Assembly: GCF_000745455.1 (NCBI RefSeq)
Contig: NZ_JQJI01000016.1
Coordinates: 1-48,127 of the forward strand
Direction: 5' to 3'
DNA length: 48,127 bases
Source: Mesoaciditoga lauensis cd-1655R = DSM 25116
GTDB lineage: Bacteria > Thermotogota > Thermotogae > Mesoaciditogales > Mesoaciditogaceae
Below are positions 7,261-15,556 of the stretch, piece after piece (the first letter of the stretch is position 1; the number at the start of each line of letters is the position of its first letter). A model generated the notes under the pieces. It saw nothing but the letters and a program-made list of their open reading frames with translations. It was not told where the DNA came from and did no database searches. Made by a program: the position numbers and the translations under genes.

Positions 7261-8092
7261 AAAATCTTTTAGGTTTAAGAATTTTCTCATATAGGCGACT
7301 GAGATGTGGGTTCAATTTTTCTTTTTTGGTTAAAATGAGGGAACGATATAGGATGTCTATCATACCGAATTCTACCACTCTGCTGTCAAAAAAACTCCCC
7401 ACTTGTTCTTTACCCGCTGCACAATAAAGCGAGATATCTGATACTTGCGTTATGGGAGAATTTATCCCGGCCGTGATTGCTATTGTAGTGGCACCGTTAT
7501 TTTTAGAAACTTCCATGGATTTGACTATATCCCTTATCATTCCACTATGGCTTATGCCTATAACAACATCGGAATCCGTTAGTCCAGCCGCTATCATGAC
7601 CTGTGCATGAGGATCGGAATAACTGGAAGCATGTATTCCCAGTAAAGAGAATCTCAAACTTCCATCTTGAGCTATTGCCGCGGATCTTCCCACACCAAAG
7701 AGAAGCACCCTGTCTGCTTTCAAAATGGCTTCAACTGCTTTTTGGATTTCATCGGGCTTTATGAGTTTTAACGTTTCTTGTAGCAAAGATATGTCTTCTT
7801 CTATGATGTATTTTACGAAGCTTTGGAAATCGCTAACCTCTTCCAATGAAACGTTTTCTTCGCTTGGGACGCTAAGTTCTCGTGCCAGAGCTATTTTAAA
7901 TTGCTGATAACCGTCAAATCCGATCTTTCTACATAAGCGATATATAGTTGCTTCACTGGTACCGCAATGCATGGCAAACTCCGTGATACTGTAATGTATA
8001 ACATCATCCGGCCTTTTTAATATGTAATCGGCCACAAGTTTTTCAGTATCGCTCAGGGAGTTGTACATTCCATGTATAACTGTTAATATCAA
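7259..8092 (-). CDS. RpiR-family transcriptional regulator (HTH + SIS)
   Basis: The N-terminal helix-turn-helix (about residues 5-75: LSDTEKLVADYILKRPDDVI, ITEFAMHCGTSEATIYRLCR, GFDGYQQFK) and the C-terminal SIS sugar-phosphate-binding domain (about 105-235: DRVLLFGVGRSAAIAQDGSL, DVVIGISHSGMIRDIVKSM) define the MurR/RpiR family. It probably senses a phosphosugar and controls the operon it closes. TTG 8092 is chosen as start: it overlaps the TGA of the glycosyltransferase gene (TTGA) and lies 8 bases after AGAGG; GTG 8101 is an alternative. It is the last gene of a five-gene minus-strand operon. Confidence 0.85.
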   Translation of the reverse strand: MILTVIHGMYNSLSDTEKLVADYILKRPDDVIHYSITEFAMHCGTSEATIYRLCRKIGFDGYQQFKIALARELSVPSEENVSLEEVSDFQSFVKYIIEEDISLLQETLKLIKPDEIQKAVEAILKADRVLLFGVGRSAAIAQDGSLRFSLLGIHASSYSDPHAQVMIAAGLTDSDVVIGISHSGMIRDIVKSMEVSKNNGATTIAITAGINSPITQVSDISLYCAAGKEQVGSFFDSRVVEFGMIDILYRSLILTKKEKLNPHLSRLYEKILKPKRF

Positions 8093-9309
8093 GCATTCCA
8101 CCTCTTTATGAGATATGGTTTCATGTTTTCGAATTCTTCCAGCTGCTCTTCAATGAGTTTTTCCGCAATTTCATCTGGCTTTTCTAAAGTGTTTTCTACA
8201 AAATCTGCCACTCTTCCAAAATAAAGTGGTATTAAGGATTTTATCAAATTTTCTCTTAGATTTTTATTCCTGTAAAGAACGGCAAACTCATATACCGCTT
8301 TTATCCAAGTTTCACTTTTAAGTTTACCATTTATTTTAGAATTTTCTAATTCCTCAATCAACTCCTTGGGAAGATTAGAATTCATGAAACTCCAATATTC
8401 TTCCAGCCCGTTTTTGGTTACCCTCTTCAAATTGTCGAGATCTACACTTAAAGGTTCAGGTGTAACGTCTGGTATTTTCCCATATATGGGCGCAGGACGT
8501 GTTTTTTCACTTCTGCTAAGCCATGTTTTTTCATGTTCCTCCATTAAGCCGAAAAGTGTACCGACGACTTGTTTGAACATAGGGCCCAATTGCTTACCGG
8601 GATCTTTGACATCGTGGATTTTTGCTCCCAAAGCTGCTTGCCATACGGGATTTTCTCCCTCACATATGGCCGTTGTCGTCATCCATATATCAATTCCAAA
8701 CCTTCCCACGTCGCTCTGCCAAACGTTTAACGGCTTGGACAAATATTTGTCGATCATCTCCAAGCTTACGCCAAAATCACCGCCAATTGGTTGCCTGATC
8801 TTTTGTCCATAAAGAGCTGATGTAAGAGGGTAACAAATGTTATTTGTTATCGTTCCATCGTATTTGTGGCGTACGTAATAAGGGGTAACATATGACGCTT
8901 TTCCTTGTATTATGGGAGATGTTAACCTTTCGATCCACCACGGCTCTATGCTTCTCAAGTCAGAATCAACGAAAACTGTAACAGGAACGGAGAGAAATTT
9001 GGAAATTTCCATCACACTTCCCATTGCACTTCCTTTACCGGCAACACCTTGGTAAACGAATGAAATTTTATCCGATATCGTTTCTGCAGAATAGAAAGCC
9101 TGTGCTGTGTTATCGCTAGAGCCACCATCGGAATTTACTATTAAGCCATTTCCGTTGAAATACTTTTTAATTCCATCATCGGCCATTTTGACAACATGAG
9201 AGATAGTTTTAGAGTTGTTATAACTTGGTATCCCTACGATTATTTCATATCTTCTTGATTTCAACTGTCTTATTTTCTCTTCAGTTTCCTTTGGTACCAT
9301 GCGAAACAT
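8089..9309 (-). CDS. GT-A family glycosyltransferase, glucosylglycerate/GPG synthase-like
   Basis: A 406-residue cytoplasmic enzyme. YEIIVGIPSYNNSKTISHVV (about residues 22-41) and VNSDGGSSDNT (about 58-68) form the nucleotide-sugar-binding start of a GT-A fold, and VFVDSDLRSIEPWW carries the metal-binding DSD (about 113-126). DSDLRS and the later GGDFGVS and VGRFGIDIWMT resemble glucosyl-3-phosphoglycerate and glucosylglycerate synthases (GT81-like), enzymes that make compatible solutes. Acceptor and donor cannot be settled by reading. ATG 9309 is preferred over 9315 because AGGAGG ends 7 bases before it; the ribosome-binding site overlaps the stop of the permease gene. Its place in a sugar-import operon suggests that imported sugar and synthesis, or turnover, of a glycosyl solute are linked (inference). 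Confidence 0.6.
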   Translation of the reverse strand: MFRMVPKETEEKIRQLKSRRYEIIVGIPSYNNSKTISHVVKMADDGIKKYFNGNGLIVNSDGGSSDNTAQAFYSAETISDKISFVYQGVAGKGSAMGSVMEISKFLSVPVTVFVDSDLRSIEPWWIERLTSPIIQGKASYVTPYYVRHKYDGTITNNICYPLTSALYGQKIRQPIGGDFGVSLEMIDKYLSKPLNVWQSDVGRFGIDIWMTTTAICEGENPVWQAALGAKIHDVKDPGKQLGPMFKQVVGTLFGLMEEHEKTWLSRSEKTRPAPIYGKIPDVTPEPLSVDLDNLKRVTKNGLEEYWSFMNSNLPKELIEELENSKINGKLKSETWIKAVYEFAVLYRNKNLRENLIKSLIPLYFGRVADFVENTLEKPDEIAEKLIEEQLEEFENMKPYLIKRWNA

Positions 9310-9321
9310 CGTCATACCTCC

Positions 9322-10290
9322 TCATTCTTTAACACCACCGGCGGTAAATCCAGCGGTGAGATATTTTTCAAGTGCCATGAACAGAACTACTACTGGCAAA
9401 GCAGTTACAACGGAAGCTGCCATCATTTTAGCCCAAATTGCATGTTGTGAATTGAAGAGTTCACTCAACCCAACCGGCAAAGTGTAATATGATGGAAAAG
9501 GACGAATGAATATAGAAGCAAAAAGGTATTCATTCCATCCGATCATAAATGAATAAATGTAAACCGTTACAATGGCTGGTAATGAAAGAGGTACCACAAT
9601 TCTCCATATGGCTTCTATTCTTGTACATCCATCCATTATAGCAGCTTCTTCTATAGAATATGGTATCGTTCTGAAATAATTTCCAAGCATGTACAAGGAA
9701 ACCGGTAAAGTTTGAAGCATGTATATTATGAGCAACGATATCATCGCCAACGTTGGATTTGACGTCATGCCTATCTTTGAAAATATTTGATAGAGAGGAA
9801 CCATCAATATCGTTCCGCCAAATAAATACACAAGTAAAACACCCCGTTGAATAGTGCCGCGTCCGGGATATTTCAACCTGCTAAAAGAGTACGCGCCAAA
9901 AATAGATACTATCAAACTCAACAACGCAGCTATACCAGCCAACAGCAAGCTGTTCTTAAAATATTTAAAAAAGGGAAATTGGCTCTTTTTCTGCTGTGCA
10001 TATATCTTTTTCAACACAGCTTCTCTCTGTTCTTTTGGAAGACTTTGCGCAAGATTGTAAAGCTCTTTTTGCTCACCAGATAGTTGCTGCCTTATTGAAC
10101 GCTTTAAACCAAACAATTCTTCATATTGAGTAAGGGTGAATTTTTGGAAAAAACCAGGTTTTAACGCATCTATGTTGTACCTGAAAGATATCGTCAGCAT
10201 CCATGCAAAGGGATAAAAAACAAATATGACAAGTAACGCGACCAGCGCATAGAAACCAATAACTTTCCAGGAGTTCTTCCTTTTTACCAT
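9322..10290 (-). CDS. ABC sugar transporter permease (MalG type)
   Basis: A 322-residue inner-membrane protein with six membrane segments and the EAA loop EEAAIMDGCTRIEAIWRIVVP (about residues 218-238) that contacts the ATPase. Between the first and second membrane helices (about 40-120) there is a soluble Lys/Gln-rich insertion (SGEQKELYNLAQSLPKEQRE), longer than in small MalG homologues and expected on the outside. Its start overlaps the end of the MalF-type gene by 7 bases, so the two are translationally coupled. No ATPase gene is present; a shared MsmX/MsmK-like ATPase encoded elsewhere is expected. Confidence 0.85.
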   Translation of the reverse strand: MVKRKNSWKVIGFYALVALLVIFVFYPFAWMLTISFRYNIDALKPGFFQKFTLTQYEELFGLKRSIRQQLSGEQKELYNLAQSLPKEQREAVLKKIYAQQKKSQFPFFKYFKNSLLLAGIAALLSLIVSIFGAYSFSRLKYPGRGTIQRGVLLVYLFGGTILMVPLYQIFSKIGMTSNPTLAMISLLIIYMLQTLPVSLYMLGNYFRTIPYSIEEAAIMDGCTRIEAIWRIVVPLSLPAIVTVYIYSFMIGWNEYLFASIFIRPFPSYYTLPVGLSELFNSQHAIWAKMMAASVVTALPVVVLFMALEKYLTAGFTAGGVKE

Positions 10291-11165
10291 TTCAACACCT
10301 TCTTTACATACAAGGTGATCAAACCAATCATGATGACAAAGAGAATCGTTGCCGCAGAAGCCGCAATTCCTTGATGTGGTATTCCCGCAAATGCGGTATC
10401 ATAGATGTAAATAGGAAGCGTACCTGCGAATTTAGATAAGAGATACACTTCATCAAATTTATAAAAATTCCATATTCCCCTTAGCAAAGCAACCGACGCC
10501 ATGACAAAATAAAGCTCTGGAAGGGTAACATTCGTGAACTTTTTCCACCAATTGGCCCCATCAATTTCAGCTGCTTCGTAAAGAGAAGATGGGATAGACT
10601 GCAACCTTGCCAAAATCATAAGATAAACAAAAGGAAAATTTCTCCATATGTTGAAAAAGCTAACCACAACAAAAGCGTTGTTAGGATTGTTTATAACATC
10701 TGTTCCTGAATTCATTAGATGCAAAGATGCCAAAAACTGAACAAGAGGTCCATTAAGAGGTAAAAAGATGTATTTCCACGCAAAAACACTTGAAATAAGA
10801 GGAGTTACATAGGGAAGTAATATGAGTGCTCTTACGATTCCCCTTCCTGGAAAACTTCGGTTCATCATTATGGCCACACCGAGCCCTAGCAACATACTTC
10901 CAGCAACGGTTATCAAGGTAAATGCAACCGTTACCCAAAAAGATCTCCAGAAAAGCGGATCGCTAAGAATCCCAATGTAATTCTTTAACCCAACAAATTG
11001 GTTTGGAACAGCAGGATTCAAGGAGACCTTAAAAAAACTTAAATATATGTTGTAAAGAGCTGGATAAAGAATTAAAAGAGATATTATTATGACGGTTGGG
11101 GCTATGAGCTTCCAACCCAATATGGCATTCTTTCTTTCAAGTGTGCCAACGGCATAATTTTTCAT
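10284..11165 (-). CDS. ABC sugar transporter permease (MalF type)
   Basis: A 293-residue permease with six membrane segments. The first is APTVIIISLLILYPALYNIY (about residues 22-41), and the EAA loop is LYEAAEIDGANWWKKFTNVT (about 194-213). It is the partner of the following MalG-type permease and belongs to the CUT1 family of carbohydrate importers. The ribosome-binding site GGTGAGAG lies a few bases before ATG 11165. A stable hairpin separates it from the binding-protein gene. Confidence 0.85.
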   Translation of the reverse strand: MKNYAVGTLERKNAILGWKLIAPTVIIISLLILYPALYNIYLSFFKVSLNPAVPNQFVGLKNYIGILSDPLFWRSFWVTVAFTLITVAGSMLLGLGVAIMMNRSFPGRGIVRALILLPYVTPLISSVFAWKYIFLPLNGPLVQFLASLHLMNSGTDVINNPNNAFVVVSFFNIWRNFPFVYLMILARLQSIPSSLYEAAEIDGANWWKKFTNVTLPELYFVMASVALLRGIWNFYKFDEVYLLSKFAGTLPIYIYDTAFAGIPHQGIAASAATILFVIMIGLITLYVKKVLKW

Positions 11166-11209
11166 ATTCTCTCACCACATTCTTTAAAAATGTTGGACAT
11201 GTTTTAAGT

Positions 11210-11236
11210 AAAGAGGTGACCGATGGTCACCTCTTT
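11210..11236 (-). terminator. Intercistronic hairpin between binding protein and permeases
   Basis: AAAGAGGTGACC-GAT-GGTCACCTCTTT is a perfect 12-bp stem with a 3-base loop, ending in a short T-run. On the minus strand it follows the binding-protein stop by 15 bases. Such hairpins usually cause partial termination or protect the upstream mRNA, so more binding protein than permease is made. Confidence 0.65.
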
Positions 11237-11251
11237 TTAAACGTTAACCAA

Positions 11252-12541
11252 TCACTTTGAAAGAATTCTTTCTGCTTCTTTCTGTGCCCACTTTGCCGTT
11301 TGTTCTGGGGTCCAATCATTTGCAAACATGAGATTTATGGCTTTGCCTATTACAAAATTGGCAGAAAGTTTCGACATCTTCGTTACCACTTTTCCTTTAT
11401 AGAAATCGAATCTTTCGATACTGTCAAGGGCGGCTATTATGTTGGCGATCTTTTGAGCGCCATAACGTTTAAGGACAGGGTTATCCAAGAATTTTGGATT
11501 GGTTGCAATACTTCTTCTTGTCGGGTTCATTCCGCCAGGTGCCATGTGCAACCAATAAATGTAGTTATCGCCGGTCATTAAGAACTTTGCAAATTCCTCG
11601 GCGGCCACTTTGTTTTTAGAAGAGTTCAATATTCCGAGGCCTACAACCTGTCCATAAGAAGAAGTATCGGTGTTAACCATTTTGTTGGCAAATCCCGTTT
11701 TGTTGACCAATTCTGGATCAAAACTATGTATCCTGGATTCTTGCACATCCTGGATAGCTATATCGTCCATTATGTAAGTGGAGTAGAAAATCATGCCTGC
11801 TTTGCCAGAAAGATATCCTTTTAGAGCATCTAACACCGTTGTGAAACCAGGCATAGAGTATTTCCCTAGCTCTTTGTAGAATCTGAAAGCCTGTATCATT
11901 TGAGGTGTATCAAAAGTCACGTTTCCGTTGTCATCGAATGGCCTTGCACCGTTGGCCAATGCAACTTCGGTGAAAACTTGTTCAGCGTAAGAATCCGCTT
12001 TTTTTGGAAGAATTATTCCATAAACACCTTTTGAAGGATCGTTGAGCTTTTTGGCAGCTTCAAGAATGTTATACCATGTGGTTGGATCTCCAAGATCGTT
12101 TGCTTTAAACCAATCCTTGTGGTACCAGATTCCTTGTACCCATGCATGGAAAGGGATACCGTAATAGTTACCATTTCCAGCATACAGAAGTTTTTTAACC
12201 CCGTTGTATATGTCTCCAAAATCGTTTATGATTTTTGCGTTTAGTTGGGTATCCATAAGACCTTCCGATCCAAGCAAAAGCAATGGCTCTATACCAGCTT
12301 CCATTACATCCGGAAGAGTGCCAGCTGCTTTAGAAGCTGCAAGTCTTGAGAAAAGATCATTTTCTTGCACCGGAACGATGGTAACGCTAATGCCGGTCTT
12401 GGCCTGAAAAATGGTAGCTAACGCCTGTATGCGCTGCATTCTGTTACTTTCTGTTTCTGTAGTCCAAAAGGTAATACTTTGGGCAAATAACCCTGTGATC
12501 ACCAATGTGACTAGCGCGATCACCAATAGACTTTTCCTCAT
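11252..12541 (-). CDS. Extracellular solute-binding protein, family 1 (sugar)
   Basis: A 429-residue exported protein. The signal peptide MRKSLLVIALVTLVITGLFA is followed by a type I cleavage site near AQS, with no lipobox Cys. The mature part starts SITFWTTETES and contains LPDVMEAGIEPLLLLGSEGL and AAEEFAKFLMTG, typical of MalE/UgpB-like CUT1 binding proteins. Aromatic residues such as HAWVQGIWYHKDWF probably line the sugar site. The ribosome-binding site AAGGAGGGA precedes ATG 12541. It is the first gene of the operon and lies 80 bases downstream of a consensus promoter. The sugar is not predictable from sequence alone. Confidence 0.85.
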   Translation of the reverse strand: MRKSLLVIALVTLVITGLFAQSITFWTTETESNRMQRIQALATIFQAKTGISVTIVPVQENDLFSRLAASKAAGTLPDVMEAGIEPLLLLGSEGLMDTQLNAKIINDFGDIYNGVKKLLYAGNGNYYGIPFHAWVQGIWYHKDWFKANDLGDPTTWYNILEAAKKLNDPSKGVYGIILPKKADSYAEQVFTEVALANGARPFDDNGNVTFDTPQMIQAFRFYKELGKYSMPGFTTVLDALKGYLSGKAGMIFYSTYIMDDIAIQDVQESRIHSFDPELVNKTGFANKMVNTDTSSYGQVVGLGILNSSKNKVAAEEFAKFLMTGDNYIYWLHMAPGGMNPTRRSIATNPKFLDNPVLKRYGAQKIANIIAALDSIERFDFYKGKVVTKMSKLSANFVIGKAINLMFANDWTPEQTAKWAQKEAERILSK

Positions 12542-12627
12542 TTTTTGTCCCTCCTTGATTTTTTTTCAGTCCCCTTTGGGGATTCTTTTCTTTTTTATTT
12601 TAAAATATGAAAAATATTTTCACCAAA

Positions 12628-12656
12628 ATTATAAAACATAATTTTAGAAATGTCAA
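12628..12656 (-). promoter_or_regulatory. Consensus promoter of the sugar operon
   Basis: On the minus strand TTGACA (12656-12651), a 17-base spacer and TATAAT (12633-12628) form a perfect sigma-70 promoter. Transcription would start near 12621, leaving a leader of about 80 bases with a small hairpin (TCCCC-TTT-GGGGA at 12570-12582) before the ribosome-binding site. No clear operator palindrome is visible next to it. Confidence 0.75.
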
Positions 12657-12790
12657 CATGTTTTTCTAGTTTTTAAATTAACGTGAAAAAACAGCGTGAT
12701 TTTTCTCTGATGTAATGGATATGAAAAAGTAGCATTTTAGGCACAAACTACCACAAATAATCTAAAGAAACTTCAATGGGAAATAAGAGT

Positions 12791-13052
12791 AACTCACATT
12801 GTGCGTCGATGTTACAAAGCATTTCAAAAAGAAATTAAATCTCACCCTTGAAGTACTTGTCAGAACATATGAGCTCTCCAGCTGGAAATTCAAAATATGA
12901 GGTTGAGAGACACAGGATGTGCCGAGAAAGCGAAGCACTCATGGACGAGCGTCTGAGCGTGCCTCATATTTTGAATTGTAAGATGGAAAAAAGAGCGAAT
13001 CCGTTCTGACAGGACTTCGAAAAAATTGTCTTTCGTAATGTTTACACACAAC
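12791..13052. mobile_element. Palindromic element copy D
   Basis: The copy is bounded by AACTCACATTGTGCGTCGAT (12791) and GTAATGTTTACACACAAC (13035). The core at 12849-13020 has outer arms GTACTTGTCAGAAC / GTTCTGACAGGAC, a stem TTCAAAATATGAGG / CCTCATATTTTGAA, and apical hairpins around CAGGATG and CATGGACG. It lies between two divergent genes, downstream of nothing, so it can affect only upstream regions here. The orientation is opposite to copies A and H and the same as E and F. Confidence 0.7.
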
Positions 13053-13163
13053 AGAAGAGAGTAAAACAAAAAATCCTATTTGTTTAAAGCCACTTTGGTG
13101 ATAACATAGGAGAAGAAAGCAGTCACTCTCTACAAAATTAAATTCAAAAATGGAGGGATTTCA

Positions 13164-13895
13164 ATGAGATTGAAAGGAAAAGTTGCTCTCATAACCGGTG
13201 CTGCAAGCGGAATAGGGCTAGCTACTGCCAAAAGGTTTATTGAGGAGGGAGCCGTGGTAGCCGCTTGCGATTTCAACGTGGATGCGCTGAACAAAGCTTC
13301 TAATGAGTTAGGTCAAGATTACCATCCTTACAAAATGGATGTGTCCGATCATGATGGAGTAAAAGAAATCGTTGACAAAATAGTGGCCGATCTTGGGAAA
13401 ATAGATATTCTCGTGAACAACGCGGGCATAACGAAGGATAATTTCTTAATTAAGATGCCAGAAGCGGATTTTGACGCTGTCATAAATGTCAATTTGAAGG
13501 GAGTGTACAACGTTACGCAGGCTGTTGTTCCTTACATGATGGAAAAGAAAAGCGGGGTCATTCTTAACGCCTCTTCCGTTGTAGGCGTTTATGGCAACAT
13601 TGGTCAAACGAATTACGTCGCATCTAAAGCAGGTGTGATAGGAATGACAAAAACATGGGCAAAGGAATTTGCACGGTACAATGTAAGGGTAAATGCCGTA
13701 GCCCCCGGTTTTATAAAAACGCCAATGACTTCCACAGTTCCTCAGAAAGTTATAGATTATATGAATTCTAAAACGCCCCTCGGAAGAATGGGAGAAGCTA
13801 TTGAAATAGCGAATGCATACTTATTCCTCGCATCGGATGAAGCTTCATATATAACGGGCCAAGTACTTGGTGTAGATGGTGGTTTAGTAGTCTAA
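13164..13895 (+). CDS. SDR oxidoreductase, FabG/acetoacetyl-CoA reductase type
   Basis: A 243-residue classical short-chain dehydrogenase. The NAD(P)-binding motif TGAASGIG is at residues 11-18, NNAG near 88-91, and the Ser-Tyr-Lys catalytic set is in LNASSVVGVYG and TNYVASKAG (about 138, 151, 155). The C-terminal LASDEASYITGQVLGVDGGL is typical of FabG/PhaB. It would reduce a 3-oxoacyl-CoA or 3-oxoacyl-ACP. Because a thiolase gene follows 23 bases later and no other fatty-acid synthesis gene is present, an acetoacetyl-CoA/3-hydroxybutyryl-CoA role is favoured over lipid synthesis (inference). GGAGGG precedes the ATG. Confidence 0.8.
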   Translation: MRLKGKVALITGAASGIGLATAKRFIEEGAVVAACDFNVDALNKASNELGQDYHPYKMDVSDHDGVKEIVDKIVADLGKIDILVNNAGITKDNFLIKMPEADFDAVINVNLKGVYNVTQAVVPYMMEKKSGVILNASSVVGVYGNIGQTNYVASKAGVIGMTKTWAKEFARYNVRVNAVAPGFIKTPMTSTVPQKVIDYMNSKTPLGRMGEAIEIANAYLFLASDEASYITGQVLGVDGGLVV

Positions 13896-13924
13896 ATTAC
13901 CTTAAAAAGGGAGGGAAAGTGCTG

Positions 13925-15127
13925 ATGAGAAAAGTTTACATTGTTGGTGCAAAGAGAACGGCAATAGGAGTTTATGGAGGAAGTTTGAAGGATATTCCAG
14001 CACCCAAATTAGGTGCTGAAGCCATAAAGGCTGCCATGGAGCAGGCAAAAATAGATCCGAAAGAAGTAGACGAAACGGTCGTTGGAAACGTGCTCATGGC
14101 CGGTGAAGGAATGGGTCCAGGAAGGCAGGCTTCCATTTATGCTGGCATTCCTGTGGAAGTACCGGCTTTCACAGTGCATATGGTATGTGGAAGTGGCATG
14201 AAAGCTCTGATGATAGGCGCAACAGACATAATCGCAGGGCAAGCTGATTTGGTGGTAACTGCCGGCATGGAGAGCATGTCTCAAGCACCTTATCTTGTAC
14301 CCGGAAAAGTCAGATTTGGAACGAAATTTGGCGATGTGAAAATGATAGATCACATGGTTTACGATGGGCTGACGGATGTTTTCAATCAAGTACATATGGG
14401 AATTACCGCAGAAGAGATAGCCCAACGATTGAACATTTCTCGCCAAGAGCAAGATGAATTTGCACTTGAAAGTCAAAACAGAGCAAGAAAAGCCGTGGCT
14501 TCTGGAAGGTTAAAAGATGAGATAATTCCAATAGAAGTTAAAGTGAAAAAGGAAACGAAGGTTTTTGATACGGACGAGGGGCCAAGGGAAACTTCCCTTG
14601 AAAAGCTTTCCAAGCTCAGGCCTGCTTTCAAAAAAGATGGAACGGTTACCGCCGGAAATTCTTCAACTTTAAACGATGGTGCAAGTGCAATTGTCATAGC
14701 AAGCGAAGAATACGTTAAAGCGCATGGATTAACCCCTTTGGCTGAGATTGTAGCATGGGGGCAAGGCGGAGTTGACCCGATGGTAATGGGGTTGGGTCCT
14801 GTTCCCGCCACTGATAATGCGTTGAAAAAAGCGGGGCTATCCTTCAAAGACATACAGCTCTTTGAAGCGAATGAGGCTTTTGCAGTTCAAACGTTGGGAG
14901 TTATGAGAAATTGGCAGGAGATGTATTCCGTTACAAAGGATTACATAATGGAAAGGTCAAACGTGAATGGGGGAGCTATAGCTTTTGGACATCCCATAGG
15001 CTGCTCGGGGAACAGGATAACGGTTACTTTGTTGTACGAAATGATGAAAAGGGATCTTGAACTAGGACTTGCAACTCTTTGCATCGGCGGAGGAATGGGA
15101 ACAGCTGTCATAATTAAAAGAGTCTAA
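13925..15127 (+). CDS. Acetyl-CoA C-acetyltransferase (thiolase II)
   Basis: A 400-residue enzyme that joins two acetyl-CoA into acetoacetyl-CoA, or cleaves the product. The acyl-accepting Cys88 is in [11 protein letters not shown], the catalytic His is in [17 protein letters not shown] and the second Cys is in [10 protein letters not shown] near the C terminus. [20 protein letters not shown] is also typical of the family. ATG 13925 is preferred over GTG 13919 because GGGAGGG lies 9 bases before it. It is the second gene of a pair with the SDR reductase. It lacks any peroxisomal or mitochondrial-type extension and is full length for a bacterial thiolase. Confidence 0.9.
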   Translation: MRKVYIVGAKRTAIGVYGGSLKDIPAPKLGAEAIKAAMEQAKIDPKEVDETVVGNVLMAGEGMGPGRQASIYAGIPVEVPAFTVHMVCGSGMKALMIGATDIIAGQADLVVTAGMESMSQAPYLVPGKVRFGTKFGDVKMIDHMVYDGLTDVFNQVHMGITAEEIAQRLNISRQEQDEFALESQNRARKAVASGRLKDEIIPIEVKVKKETKVFDTDEGPRETSLEKLSKLRPAFKKDGTVTAGNSSTLNDGASAIVIASEEYVKAHGLTPLAEIVAWGQGGVDPMVMGLGPVPATDNALKKAGLSFKDIQLFEANEAFAVQTLGVMRNWQEMYSVTKDYIMERSNVNGGAIAFGHPIGCSGNRITVTLLYEMMKRDLELGLATLCIGGGMGTAVIIKRV

Positions 15128-15129
15128 AA

Positions 15130-15481
15130 AACTCATTCTCTGTGTCGATGTTACAAAGCATTTCAAAAAGGGATTAAACCTCACCCTCGAAGTACTTGTC
15201 AGAACATATGAGCTCTCCATCTGAAGATTCAAAATATGAGGTTGAGAGGCACAGGACGTGCCGAGAAAGCGAAGCACTCACGGACGAGTGTCTGAGCGTG
15301 CCTCATATTTTGGATTGTAAGATGGAAAGAAGAGCGAATCCGTTCTGACAGGGCTTCGAAAAAATGTGTTGGTCGCTTGGAGAGCAGATCCTAATTTAAA
15401 TGTTGTATTCAAATATTGCTCGAATGTTCCCATAGAGAACCTAATATTTCTTGTGATACCTTGGTAATGTTTATGTACAAG
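15130..15481. mobile_element. Palindromic element copy E
   Basis: Terminal repeats are AACTCATTCTCTGTGTCGAT (15130) and GTAATGTTTATGTACAAG (15464). The core at 15187-15359 has hairpins GGCACAGGACGTGCC and CACTCACGGACGAGTG. The right arm contains TTGGTCGCTTGGAGAGC, the complement of a stretch in the left arm of copy H, so D/E/F and A/H are the same element in opposite orientation. It starts two bases after the thiolase stop and ends between convergent genes. Confidence 0.7.
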
Positions 15482-15501
15482 ATAAATAAAAAAGTAAATC
15501 T

Positions 15502-15528
15502 AAAAAGAGGGGGTATCCCCCTCTTTTT
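15502..15528 (-). terminator. Bidirectional intrinsic terminator
   Basis: AAAAAGAGGGGG-TAT-CCCCCTCTTTTT is a 12-bp stem with A- and T-tracts, so it terminates from both sides. It serves the minus-strand LRR lipoprotein gene (stop at 15557) and would also catch transcripts from the thiolase gene. Confidence 0.85.
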
Positions 15529-15556
15529 TATTATTTCAACCAATCAACGATTGATA

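Noticed and set aside
12570-12582. TCCCC-TTT-GGGGA in the binding-protein leader as a riboswitch or terminator
   Set aside because: The stem is only 5 bp in the minus-strand mRNA and no known riboswitch fold surrounds it.
14009-14476. A 155-codon minus-strand frame inside the thiolase gene
   Set aside because: It is a shadow of a well-supported thiolase on the plus strand, with no ribosome-binding site.
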